This document shows, in pieces, positions 1 to 11,907 of a stretch of 64,000 nt of DNA (the stretch's first letter is position 1; each line of letters opens with the position of its first letter). Position numbers and translations under genes: made by a program. This stretch comes from Rhizophagus clarus (lineage: Eukaryota; Glomeromycota; Glomeromycetes; Glomerales; Glomeraceae). Below the pieces are notes generated by a model. It was given only the letters and a program-made list of their open reading frames with translations, was not told where the DNA came from and did no database searches. The DNA is taken from the NCBI GenBank assembly GCA_015698045.1, contig BLAL01000073.1:372001-436000 (forward strand). Reading direction: 5' to 3'.

Positions 1-1729
1 CAAAAAAATTAGTTGAAGCTGATACTAAAAAGTAAACAAATATTTAAATTTATCATGATATGACATTATTGTTTATTAAGTAATTTATTGATCTCTTTCC
101 TTTTCTTTCTTCAGAGATGGTTACGCAAATGACCCAAGATATGTAAAAGCTCTTGAAGATCTTCGATTTCCATACTGGGATTGGGCGAGCCCTTCCACTC
201 TTGCTCATGGTTTACCAGCATTCTTTTCTCAAGAGACTGTGCGTGTAGCTTTAAATAATGAATTAGATAAAAACAATAAACCTAAAAAGTACCAGAAAAT
301 TCCAAATCCGTTAAGAGCTTACACACTCCCGAAAAATCTCGGAACAATGTCTCTTGTGGGTGATCGAGGTGAATAAAACTTAATGATCAAAAATATTGAG
401 ACCGGTATATTTGTCTCAATACTCTAACGCTGTATTCTTATATTTCTAGGAAATCCTACTCAAAGACCATACGTTCCAAACCCTGGTAACCCTTATACTC
501 CTGAAGGATATGCTACAGTCAGACATCCGAGTGAGGATTATCTTAGTAGAGTTGATAAAACCAGTTTAAGCGTGATACAACAATGCTCGACAGTATTTCG
601 TCCTAATATTTATCAAGTTTTCCTTGTTGATGACTGGAGAAAATTCAGTAATCATGGATGGCTAGAAGATCCGGATCATAAGCTTGAAAATCAATATGGG
701 CATTTTGCATCTATTGAGGCTGTCCACGATTCTGTACATCTCGCGGTTGGTGGTGATGGTGGTCATATAGCAAATTCAGATGTTGCTGCTTTCGATCCAA
801 TATTCTTTTTGCATCATTGTAATGTTGATCGTTTTGTTGCTATATGGCAAGCAATTCATCCAGATGTATGGATTGAGGAGAATGACCAAACAATCGGAAC
901 TTTTACCACTTCTCCAGGAGTATCAATAAATGCCGAAACTAATTTGACCCCTTTTAGAAAAACCGAAAATGAATTTTTGAATTCAAATGATGTCAGGTAT
1001 TTATTTTTTATAAGTTATTGTTAGATTTATTATCATTTTACGTACCACTTAAATTGTCAATTTACAGGGACATCAAAAAACTTGGGTATACTTATTCTAT
1101 ATTAGAAAAAGGGTATACATGTGAAGAATTATTAAAGTCAATGCTCGATTATTACCATCCAAACAGATATCTGTAAGTTCTTTTGTAATTAATACCGTTT
1201 TTTGTTTTTTTTTTTTTTTTTCTTGTAAATAATGAACATTAAAATAATTCTTTTCCTTTGAAAAAACGATAGTGAAACTCATTGGCAAGTTCAGATTAGA
1301 GTCAAAAAACATTATCTTGGATATCCGTTTACAATTCGTGTCTTTTTTGACCACCCAAAAGCAACTTCATCCACATCTACCTCTTCACCAAACTATGCTG
1401 GTAGTATGTATGTTTTTGCGCGTGGTAAAAATACTCAATGTGAAAACTGTAAAAGAAATCCTGACATGGTTGTGAATGGCTCAGTAGACTTGACTTTGTC
1501 CATGCAACGCCTTGATCTTCTGAGTAATAACGAACTTGAAATAGAAGGTAATCGAATTACTTTGGTTGCTGTGACTCAAGATGGAGCAGGCATAAGTCTT
1601 GATGAAATAGGACTTGTATCGGCGGATATTTATAGGGTTGATACAGATAAAGAAAATGCGGCAAAATTCAATTACAAATTTGTTAATCATGTTGAAATTC
1701 CGGGTATTTCATCTCCAAGTCGATCCTGA
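1..1729 (+). CDS. Tyrosinase, copy 1 (5' end outside window)
   Basis: Copper-dependent phenol oxidase that hydroxylates monophenols and oxidises o-diphenols to quinones, the first steps of melanin-type polymer formation. Exons by GT-AG borders and by alignment to the second copy: 1-31, 115-368, 450-996, 1068-1172, 1273-1729 (TGA). The part in the window keeps the CuB site: an HxxxH pair (HDSVH), then FFLHHCNVDR. The CuA exon lies upstream of base 1. The C-terminal exon encodes the fungal tyrosinase tail with a CENC pair. Introns resemble those of the copy at 7658-9817 base for base over long runs, so the pair is a fairly recent tandem duplication. The two copies differ around CuB (VGGDGGHIANSDVAAFDP here, IGGNGGHMSWPDVAGFDP there), which may affect substrate choice (inference). 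No in-frame stop or frameshift was found in the visible exons. Confidence 0.9.
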
Positions 1730-2751
1730 TTGTCGTATAATTTTATAAATTTACTTATAAATAGTTAAATATTTTCAATATATTTATCGGTCATGCGGAG
1801 TAAAGAAATTTATTTTTATCTATCTATCTTTTAAAGGTTTTATTATTTTTTAGTCATATAAAACTACAAACTCATGATGCAATTAAACAAAATAAATGTA
1901 TTAAAGATATAAAAATAAAAAAAAAAAATTTTTTTTTTTTAGTTTTAAAAATTGCACACATCTCAAACAAATGAACTTGAATATATTGCCTTCACTTGTT
2001 TATCCAGTCGAGTAAATATAAAAATAAAATAAAATGTTAAATAAAAAAAAAAGTAACCTAGTTGCTATTAAAAAAACGTGTAAGTTAAAAATTCATTCTA
2101 TTAAAAAACACAAACAATAAATTATATTCTAAAAATCCCTACCACTTATTATTTTCATCCTATTATTCCATTAAATGATGATAAATAACGCATTAGAAAT
2201 GTCAGTATATTACGTTATAGAGGAACCTAAACTTCAAAATATCATAATTGTTTTAGTAGTAAACAATGCAATTAGTAGATTTTATATAGGCCATATCTAA
2301 AGAATTGCTTGATGTGACCCTTTTCATATTTTTCATACAATTTTTTAAGGTAAATTTAGAAAGAAAGAATTTATTATAATAAAATATATATACACATTTC
2401 TGAACACTTTAAAAATTTCTCTAGTGTTACAAATAAATGGAATATCTTATGAAAAGCCACTTTTAGAATAATTGTTTTATTATTTAAACTTTTCTAAATG
2501 TAGTATCGTGAAAAGTGAAAATAATAATAATAATATAATCAATTAATTTATTATTCACTGATTTAAACAAAAAAAATAACCATTTACTATGAGTAAAATA
2601 AGCAGACATAGCTTTTATTACTGTTTTTTAATAAAACTTGTATTTTAATTGTTTTTTAACTTGTAAAAAAAAAAATAATAATAATTAACAGTCTTTTTAT
2701 TAAATTAACATTTAATTTTTTTAAAAAAAATGTAAATAAATATATTTTAAA
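1730..2751. other. AT-rich intergenic DNA
   Basis: About 1 kb of A/T-dominated sequence after the first tyrosinase stop, with poly-A and poly-T runs and no credible reading frame. The terminator and poly(A) site of tyrosinase copy 1 must lie near the start, but no single signal can be singled out among many AATAAA-like strings. Confidence 0.5.
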
Positions 2752-3187
2752 AGCAATGATGGGTTTTGGACTTGTCCAATTGGTTTTTTTAATTGGACAG
2801 TATTGGACAGTCCAAAACCAGTTTTGGACACAGTTTTGGATACAGTTTTAGACAGTCTAAAACTATTCAAAAATTTAAATTTTTGTTAAATTAAAAATAA
2901 AAAAAAAGAAAGTGAATATCTAATGAATTAAATGAACAAGAAATTAATGTAAAATCACAAAATAATACCAAAAAAATACCTTAATTTTAATTAACTATAA
3001 TATTATTTTAATTATTGGCCAAAATTAGGCCAAAATCAGGCATAATTCTAGCCTGAATTAAATATTTAGTCATGTGATCTGTCTAAAACCTGTCCAATGG
3101 AAAAAAGGTTTTGGTTTTGGACAAGATTTGGACAAATTTTGGACAAATGTCCAAAACGTCCAATTGTCCAATTGCCCAACATTGTTT
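2752..3187. repeat. TTGGACA foldback repeat
   Basis: Both flanks are packed with TTTTGGAC / GTCCAAAA motifs in opposite senses. The left side reads GCAATGATGGGTTTTGGAC; the right side ends GTCCAATTGCCCAACATTG, whose reverse complement starts CAATGTTGGG. The arms can fold on each other around an AT-rich centre. This suggests a small non-autonomous foldback element. No target-site duplication was established, so the borders are approximate. Confidence 0.45.
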
Positions 3188-3337
3188 TAACAGTATGAAA
3201 TTAATCTTTTTTTTTATATTTAGTACTGTTTTTGAGTTAAATGATGATGATCCCTCATCTCAAAACAGAGTTATCCATACTTTTTTTCATTTTTCGTATA
3301 AAAAGTACCATTTTATTTTATTGGTCAAGATACGGTC

Positions 3338-3760
3338 ATGTATCATATTTCCCCCTATTGTTCTTTTGTGTATTTAAGACAAGGATGTTGTTTACGTCAA
3401 AAATTTATTAAGAAATTTTCTACAGAACCTTATACTCTTAATCCTAAAGATCAACGCCTTTTGGCTGCTTCATATCTTTACAACAAATGGTTTAATCGTC
3501 AATTTAAGAAACATGCTAATAATCGGCTGGGCATTTAATATACAACTCATTATTCTCACTATCCTATCTGGATAACAACTTTTACGAAAATACTACAGCA
3601 ATTGGAAGTTATTGATGACCCTAAAAAATATAATAATGAAAACCTCAAGCTCTAAGAATTCGTTTGATTAAAAAAGCACTGTGAAGAACCACGCAAAAAT
3701 ACTAAAATGGTTAAGTTTGCTTGACGTGCGGAGAATCCTAAATTTTCCTGTGGTATCGTC
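3338..3760 (+). pseudogene. Unidentified coding-like relic
   Basis: A 66-codon open stretch (3338-3538) has more balanced amino-acid use than its surroundings, with a run such as LNPKDQRLLAASYLYNKW, then loses frame. Sequence of similar composition continues to about 3760. It could be a fragment of a transposase or other mobile-element protein. No family is recognised and no start or intron can be defended. Confidence 0.25.
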
Positions 3761-3766
3761 TATACT

Positions 3767-4312
3767 GTATTCGAAATTATTTTTGTATTACAGAATTACA
3801 TAATTCTATAATTCCGTAATTATTAAGTAATTTATTAGGAAAGATCTGAATTCCGTATTTAATTTCGGATTCCGTATTTAATTTCGTATTACGAAAATAT
3901 TTGGCCAGAATTAACCTAAATTTTGGCTGAATTATATTTAAAAATTTAGTAAACCATAACTCTGCAACTAGTTGTCCAATTTTGATGATCATACCATCAT
4001 TCGATTCGTCTCATCGAGACAAATCTAATGATAATAAGAATGTAAAATTCCAATCACTAGATTGTGCTCCGACACCAATAATCACTAAATATTTGCAATG
4101 AGATAACTCTTTCAATATCGATGCTAAAGAGCTGTAATAATATCATTAGATTCGTCTTGATGAGACGAATCAAAATAGGTTAAATCATTAAAATTGGATC
4201 ACTGGATCTGGAAATATTCATACTTCCGTACTGTTACACAAATTTTAGAATGTATAATTATGGATTTACGTAATTAATTAAGTATTTACGTAATTTATAA
4301 TTTCGGATTTCA
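3767..4312. repeat. Foldback repeat with internal ATTCGTCT palindromes
   Basis: The left end (ATTCGAAATTAT, then repeated ATAATTCCGTAATT strings) and right end (TACGTAATTTATAATTTCGGAT) are imperfect inverted copies. Inside are two short palindromes, GATTCGTCT..AGACAAATC near 4004-4026 and GATTCGTCT..AGACGAATC near 4148-4170. Probably a MITE-like element. Coding-like relic sequence on either side may have been interrupted by it. Borders are approximate. Confidence 0.4.
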
Positions 4313-4441
4313 GATTTCCCAATTGAATTTTGGAAACAACTATAGTATCGTCATATGAAAGCAAATTTTACAAAAATATATGCCCGTCTAATGGCGAAAA
4401 AGAACTGAAGAAACAAGTTACTAAAGATATAAAGACACTTT

Positions 4442-5775
4442 CCCTATGAAAAAAGATCATCCAATATTCGTGCAATATTTGTTCAATTCTGTGTGAAAAT
4501 CATTCAATTATTGCAATTTTTTGGATAAAAATGACCATGCAGTTATTTATAGTGTGTTAAAAGTGTGCAAGTTTTGTACAATTGAAAATAAACTTAAATT
4601 TAAGATATAGAAAATGTTCAATTTTTGTGCAATAAAAATTTTAGGGTATAAAATTTGTATTTAAGATACAGAAAGCATTCAATTTTTGAGTAATCCTACC
4701 ATCCAATATTTGACCACTTTTTGGGGCAAATAGACCACTTTTAACTATCATTATGAATATATTTTCCTAAGTGATTTATGCAGTAAGTTTAAACAAAATT
4801 CAACTGCATATTTATTTATAAATAGGTATCTTCTGGACCTATTGGTACAATTTTTGTAGTGCTTTGTAACTAAAAAAAAGTCCAAACTTTTATTAAGTTA
4901 CAGAATTAGTTCCGGCCAGAATTATGATTTGGCCGGATTTATGCATCTTAAAATTGTATATTAAACACGTGATCTGATCGTCAAAATAAATATGACGCGA
5001 AATGTTTGTTTTTTTTTTAAACCTTTTTAACTTCAAAATTTCAGGATAGAAAAACTTGGTTTCTATTATCTTTTTATTTATTTTCCTAACTTTTTTACAT
5101 TTTAATGTTATTAACTTTGCTTATTTACTAACTTCATACTTTTTTTTACTATTAACACTAATAATTTATTATTACTTTCAACACTTACTAATCATATTTT
5201 TTATATATTACTAATGCTAACTAATAATTTACTTTTCAACACTACTAATTTGCTTTCTTTACTAACTTCATACTTTTTTATATTTAATACTAATAATTTA
5301 CTTACACTAATAATTTACTCTTCTTTGATACTACTGCTAATTTACTGTTACTAACATACTTTATTTTATTTTCTTATATTTTTTACATTTATGATTTATA
5401 TCAAAATATAGTATTTTATTTATGAATATTTTGTATATTTTTATATTTTAAATTAATAAAAATTCATAATTTTACTTTATAAATTTGCCTGTCATTACTG
5501 TAAAGTGTAAAATTTTTAGTATTTAACCTATCATAATACCTAAAATTCGGCCTAAAATTTGGCTCAAAAATTGGACAATAATCGTATAAGTTCAGGACAA
5601 AAATAGGATAATTATTGTATGAATTACCATGCAATTATTGTGTGATTTATTGCAATTTTTAGCACAATTATTGCACAATTATTGTATGGTCAAATATATA
5701 GAAATTGTAGTGAAATCGTAGTAAATTTAATTGAATGTCAATTCAACAAAAATCACACACAGTTTTTTCATAGGG
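4442..5775. mobile_element. CCCTA-type transposable element, 1334 bp, non-autonomous
   Basis: The left end reads CCCTATGAAAAAA and the right end TTTTTTCATAGGG, perfect inverted repeats of 13 bp. Flanks are TTT at 4439-4441 and TTT at 5776-5778, a 3-bp target duplication. Subterminal regions on both sides carry TTGTGCAATTATTG-like repeats in opposite senses. The interior is AT-rich with no transposase frame. A GGCCAGAATTATGATTTGGCC palindrome lies at about 4914-4934. Termini and duplication length match the elements at 19599-19794 and 34682-35423. A 3-bp duplication with CACTA-like ends fits the CMC/CACTA group (inference). Confidence 0.7.
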
Positions 5776-7588
5776 TTTTGGAAAGTCATGTCATCATCTC
5801 AACACCTCCCGTTCCTATTATCAAGACTAACCTCATCCCGCCAGGCTGGAAGATGTTACCCTTCTTGCACGCCTTTATACAGTAAAAGTGGCAAAACTTG
5901 GTAGCTTCCGTCTGGTGGACTGCTACAAAAAGAATTATCGCAAATATCATCATAATTTAACACGTCATTTGGAATGTTAAAGATTAATTGAAGAATGACA
6001 TGTTCTCATTTCTCAATGAGAAGGTCGATGATTTTGGCGCAAAACATGAATATTACGATCAACAATTAATCTTTAACTGATTTTACGCTTGATTTCTATG
6101 AAATTATGAATAATTTAGCTACGATGCAAGTACGGATGAGAATCGCATAAAAATTTTATGGGTGAGGAAGCTGATCCCAGTTCAGAATTTTGCATCTTAC
6201 CAAAGGAATACTAAATGTATACGTTATGAAGATGTTGATAAGATTCCAAGCAAACCATAATTGTCTTCATCTAGATTTAAATTCAAATTCTTATTTTATA
6301 TAGATACATATATTGATTTTTCTTTTTTTAGTTTATAATTTTCATAAACATGGTTGCTATCTTTTTTGTAATTTTTATTTTTTATTACATTTTTGTGTTA
6401 TCACCCTTTTTATTTTTTTATAATTTTTATAACTTATAAACAGAGTTTGTAGCATTCCTCATTCTACAGAATTTATGTAAAGTGGGTCTTTAGACCAAAA
6501 GATTAATTCGGTTCTTTGCTAAACATCATCCGGGTAACTGTAATAGATTGGTTAATTGTTCTGTAAGTTCAAGATAATTTATATGCTGTTATACTATGAA
6601 TAATACATATATCATTTTTATGAACAACAAACCAAGCATATTACTAAAAAAGAAATCTATAACCGATTTTATTATAAATAGGCATTAGATCCTTTTCATA
6701 TTTTTAGATTTTATAGTCAATTAAACAATTTTTTTTAACATTTGAAATGAAGGTATTTGTTGATAAAAAGATGAATTGTTTATATATAGTGTCTTGGAAG
6801 TTAGAAATTGAATAACATAATTGAATATAATGAACTGAAAAGGTTCAAATAAAACGGTTTAATAATTCAAAGAGTACCCAAATCAGAGCTCAAGTCAATT
6901 CGAGTTACACTAGAATGCTGTAATAGGATTCATACTGATATTAGTTAATAATTAATAATAATTAGACAGGTGACCAAATATTAGAATACAATAAAAAATT
7001 TTTTTGTTTTGTTTTGGATTTTTGAATGTGCGCTTTATGAATCTCAAAATTAATGATTGTAATTTCCTTTTTTCTTTTACTCATTGCTATTTTATAGTTT
7101 GGTATAACCATACTCCTGTAGATCAAAATCATGTTTATGACGCCACCCTGTCACAAGTCAAACAATCTGCATTCATGAAAGTAATATCCAAAAATGGAAT
7201 GGATAATCAAAACAAACTAATGTTGGCTGTCGGAAATTTTCCAATTTGGAAATTTATTTACAGATTTGCCTGATTTAAATAAGTTCGTCCCTCGTAATTG
7301 TTAATTATTAAACCAATAAAAAAAGCCTACAATAATGATAATTATAAATAAAAACAAAGGTTTCGTGATATTAATGCCCATATTTAGTAATAATAGTAAG
7401 CTTATAGTTAAATTTCGATTCAAGCCTTAACTTTTTTCTTCATATTTTCAAATTCCAATTCATTCAATTCATTCAATTCATTTCGTGTCTTTGTAACAAC
7501 AAAAGCCACTTCCTGACATTTATGGAAAATTTATATGTTCCGTCAAAAAAAAAAAAAAAAAGAATGTAGATCGAAAAAAATCAACCAT
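5776..7588. other. Intergenic region upstream of tyrosinase 2
   Basis: The first 500 bases have less extreme composition and may be decayed coding sequence continuing the relic split by the upstream element, but every frame is broken. The 89-codon frame at 7004-7273 has no recognisable domain. ATTCAATTCATTCAATTCATT near 7460 is a short direct repeat. Otherwise plain AT-rich spacer. Confidence 0.4.
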
Positions 7589-7597
7589 TATAAAAAG
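7589..7597 (+). promoter_or_regulatory. TATA-like box of tyrosinase 2
   Basis: TATAAAAAG lies 69 bases upstream of the proposed ATG at 7658, at a normal position for a TATA element. A CCAAT string on the + strand follows at about 7610. Position-based inference only. Confidence 0.45.
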
Positions 7598-7657
7598 AGG
7601 TTAAATTGACCAATCTTCAGAAAAATATTATTATTCATTTTTTCTCAATAAAAAACC

Positions 7658-9817
7658 ATGGTAGAAACAATTAAGAGAGTGGTTGTGAAACCGTTAAGCA
7701 AGTATCATGTTTTAATTATTTATCAATCGTAATTCTCTATCGCTATTATATTTACATCAACTCCTTTAAATTTGTATTCCTTCAGGTACTGAGCCAAAAC
7801 CTCGCCTCGCTGTCGAAATACTTATGAAAGATAAAAAATATGCTGAACAACGTGATTTATTCTTGAGAGGATTTGCAGCCGTTCAACAAAAAGATCCTAA
7901 TGACCCAACTTCATTTTACCAAATCGGTGGGATACATGGATTGCCTTACGTACCTTATGATGATGTTTTGGGTACTTATAATAAAAACGATCCTGAAGGC
8001 CAATGGGGTGGTTATTGTCATCACGGTGATATTTTGTTTCCAACTTGGCATCGACCTTATGTTATGCTATTAGAACAATGCATTTATAATGAAGCAAAAA
8101 AATTAGTTGAAGCTGATACTAAAAAGTAAACAAATATTTTAATTAATTATGATATTATATTATTGTTTATTAATTAATTTATTGATCTCCTCCCTTTTCT
8201 TTTCTTCAGCGATGGTTATGAAAATGATCCAAGATATGTAAAAGCTCTTGAAGATCTTCGATTCCCATACTGGGACTGGGCGAGTCCTTCTACCCTTGCT
8301 CATGGTGTACCATCATTCTTTTTTGATGAGACCGTGCGTGTAGCTATTTCTTTTGACACTAATAAAAAAAACAAACCTAAAAAACACTCGAAAATTTCAA
8401 ATCCTTTAAGAGCTTACACTCTTCCAAAAAATCTTGGAACAATGTCTCTTGTGGGCGATCGAGGTGAATTAAAACTTAATGATCAAAAATATTGATAACG
8501 TTATATTGATCTCAATATTCTAACGCTGTATTTCTCATATTCTAGGAAATCCTACTCAAAGACCATACGTTCCAAACTCTGGTGACCCTTATACTCCTGA
8601 AGGATTTGCCACAGTCAGACATCCAAGTAAAAACTATCTCAGTAAAGTTGACGATACCAGTTTGACCGTGATACGTGATTGTTCAACAACATTTCGTCCT
8701 AATCTTTCTCAAGTCTTCCTTGTTAAAAACTGGCGAATATTTAGTAATCATGGATGGACAGAAGATCCAGATCATAAACTTGAAAATGAATATGGAAATT
8801 TCGCATCTATAGAGGTTGTTCATGATGCTCTACATGACTCAATTGGTGGTAATGGTGGACATATGTCATGGCCAGATGTTGCTGGTTTCGATCCAATATT
8901 CTTTTTACATCATTGCAATGTTGATCGTCTTGTTGCTATATGGCAAGCAATTCATCCAGACGTATGGATTGAAGATGATGGTCAAACAAGCGGAACTTTC
9001 ACTGATCCTCCAAGAAAAAAAATTGGTGCTGAAACTGATTTGACCCCTTTTAGAAAAAGTGAAACTGAATTTTGGAATTCAAATGATGTCAGGTATTTAT
9101 TTTTTTTATAAATTATTGTTAGATTTATCATTATTCTGCGTACCACTTAAATTGTCAATTTACAGGGATATCAAAAAACTTGGGTATACTTACCCCGTAC
9201 TAGAAAAGAAATATGCTGAAGGAGAATTGTTAAAGAAAATGCTCAATTATTACCATCCAAGCAGATATCTGTAAGCCTTTTTTTGTAATTAATCCCATTT
9301 TTTTTTTCTTGTGAACAATGAAAACTAAAATAATGTTTTTGAAATAAATAATAGTAAAACTCATTGGATAGTTTGGATTAGGGTTAAAAAACATTATTTT
9401 GGATATCCGTTTACAATTCGTGTCTTTTTTGACGAACCAAAAGCATCCTCGACCACATCGATTTCTTCACCAAACTATGCTGGTCATATGTATATCTTTG
9501 CGCGTGGTAAAGATAGTCATTGTGAAAACTGTAAAAGTAATCCTAACATGGTTGTTAATGGTTCAGTGGACTTGACTTTGTGTATGCAACACCTTGACGT
9601 CGTAGACAATCGTGACTCTGATACTTCTCCTATAGACGGCAAACGAGTTACTTTAGTTGCTGTGAGTCAAGATGGATCAGGCATAGATCTTGATGAAATA
9701 GGTCTTGTGTTTGCGGATCTTTATAGAGTCGATACAGTAGATGAAGTTAACGAAAAATTCAAATACAAGTTTATAGATCACGTTATTCAGGATGACTCAT
9801 CTCCAACTCGGTCTTGA
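7658..9817 (+). CDS. Tyrosinase, copy 2 (complete)
   Basis: Type-3 copper phenol oxidase. Well-supported exons: about 7786/7794-8125, 8210-8463, 8546-9092, 9166-9270, 9355-9817 (TGA), all GT-AG and in phase. A first small exon from ATG 7658 is proposed. Its donor is uncertain: the obvious AA|GTATCA to CAG|GTACTG join does not keep frame, so a GTGGTT or GTGAAA donor joined to ACTGAG|CCA is possible. The product is about 580 residues. CuA: IHGLP, then YCHHGDILFPTWHRPY. The Cys two residues before the second copper His matches the Cys-His thioether of fungal tyrosinases. CuB: HDALH, then FFLHHCNVDR. The C-terminal domain may cap the active site until cleaved, as in related enzymes (family knowledge). 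No signal peptide was seen in the first exon. Confidence 0.92.
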
Positions 9818-10917
9818 TTGTCGTGTAATTTTATAATTTTATTTATCTTGTACTCAATATTTTCAATGTATTTTTTTTTATTATAAAGAATAAAAATGAT
9901 TTGAATTTTTTCATCTCTGTTTTTAAAAGTCTATTGTTTGTGATCTTTTTTTATTATTTATTGTTATTGGTTAATTTCTAAAAAGATATATTTATATTAT
10001 GGTTAAATTTATATAACAATATATTTTAAAATTATCAATTATCATGTGAACATGTTTCCTTTCAAAGAGAACAAAATAAATTCGGCGTAATTATAAAAGA
10101 ATTAAAATCTCAAACATTATTAAATCGCCAAGATGCTGATGGTAAAAATTATCAACATTAAAATTGTTAAAATTATTAGTTTATACTATCGTCATTAAGA
10201 ATAAAAAAACTAATAGGTTTATTGATATGGTCTTATTTAACCCTATATTTAATGTATAATATCAATATTTAAATCAAAATACATGTTTATTCAAAAAGAG
10301 AATTAGTATCAAAATAATCTCCTTTGGTAATTTATTAAATTAAAGAAAATTTTAGTTGGAAAATAAATGTGAAAAAAAAAATCGTTATAAATTATACAAG
10401 TAAAATTTATTTATCATGATTTTTAACGAAGCAGCCGTGAAAATCTATTCACATCATCCGCAGATTCAGTTGCAAATTTACATATTTATTCCTAAATCAC
10501 CTATCTTAACTATCAAAAGCATATGAAATCCTATTAGTAATATTTATACTATATGATTCTTCTCGAATTAAACTCCGTGAGATGCTTATAGCTAAATGAT
10601 TTTTATTACGCTTTCTTTCTCATATTGTACAATAATCATAAAATACCTTAAGCTAATGTAATAATTTAATTTTATTTTATTAATCTTAACTAAAGCAAAA
10701 TAATCATAAAATACTACATATTACTTTTTTTAGCTTTCTAGATGTGAGAGCAGCTGACCGTATAATTACGTTTACAACGAGGTTGAATTTTGTAATTCCA
10801 TTCAACAATTGAGCCATCAATCCAAGTACTGATAAATTATACTAAATTCTCCTTCAACAATAAATATTACATTTTTAAATTGATGATTATAAGGGATAAT
10901 CTCCGTTTTTACTTCTT
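9818..10917. other. AT-rich intergenic DNA
   Basis: Contains the 3' end of the tyrosinase 2 transcript and then featureless A/T-rich sequence. No frame, inverted repeat or recognisable relic was found. Confidence 0.5.
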
Positions 10918-11240
10918 TTTCAGCTGAAATTTCCGAAAATGTGGCTGAATTCCGAAAGTCCGAAATCACGAGACGAAACTCTGGCCGAAATTTAAGAGCA
11001 TGGCCGAAATTATTTTGTAATTCTGGCCAAATTTTATAGTGCCAGAGTGCTAGCTATAGCCACCAGGTAGAAATGTTACACAAGGAAATTTTATGTTACA
11101 TTATTGGTACACAAAATTCATAATGCGGGCCAAAATTTATAGTACTGCCCAGATAATTTCGGCCTGAGCTGAAACTTTCTTCGGCTTCATGGACGATTTC
11201 CGAAACTGAAATCCGAAATTATGCCGAAATTGGCCACATG
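10918..11240. repeat. CCGAAA-rich dispersed repeat, copy 1
   Basis: Dense CCGAAA, GGCCGAAATT and TCCGAAATC motifs, ending with CCGAAATCCGAAATTATGCC and then CCACATG. The same order of motifs occurs at 53641-53870 (GAAAATGTAGCCGAAT; GAGCATG; CCGAAATTATGCCGAAATT; CCACATGGTATA). A degraded transposable element is likely. The copy here is longer in the middle. Confidence 0.6.
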
Positions 11241-11429
11241 TATAAAATACAACAAATTTGATGACTTTCATATAAAGATTTCCTTTTTTTTACATTCATT
11301 ATATTTCTCATGTATCTTTCTTTTTGGTTCTGGTTTAATTTTTGACTGTTTTGATTGGCTCATTAAAAACGTATTACATATTTCGGTAGTAAAAATTTCG
11401 TGTTTATAATTTGTTGATTATTTAACAAA

Positions 11430-11850
11430 ATTTTCAAAATTTTTAGTGTGGTTGATATTTAATAACATTCATTTTACTACTTATTTGTTATTTAATTTAC
11501 TTAAAATTTTTTAATAAGTGATTTTTAACTCTGGCCGAAATTATGATCTTTGGCCAGAATTAAGCGGCGAAAATCGCCTGCGGGAGATATTTAGCAATAC
11601 TCAAAAATAAATATGCATTTATAAACAAACCGTTTTTTTTTTTTTTGATCTTAGAAAAATTTTTTTAACAAAATTTTCAAAATTATAATGTAGTTAATAT
11701 TCAATAACATTTATTTTACATTTATCTGTTATTACTTAAATTTATTCTATTAAAATTTTTTTCACACGATTTTTAACTCTGGCCGAAATTATAATTTTTG
11801 GCCAGAATTAAGCGGCGAAAATCGCTTGTGGCGATAAACAATACTATTTT
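11430..11850. repeat. Direct duplication of a ~245-bp unit
   Basis: The unit near 11430-11600 recurs near 11675-11850: AAAATTTTCAAAATT, then AATATTTAATAACATT-like sequence, then GATTTTTAACTCTGGCCG, GGCCAGAATTAAGCGGCG and AAAATCGC. The copies differ by scattered substitutions and small indels. Each ends in a GGCCGAAATTA..GGCCAGAATTA inverted pair. Confidence 0.65.
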
Positions 11851-11907
11851 ATAAAGAAATAATGTTCACGTAAAATTACAAACACTACGAAACATAAATG
11901 AAATAAT

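Noticed and set aside
1097-1354. 85-codon - strand frame
   Set aside because: Antisense to tyrosinase exons and intron; poly-K run from a T-rich intron.
1272-1475. 67-codon + frame
   Set aside because: Overlaps the last tyrosinase exon in another frame.
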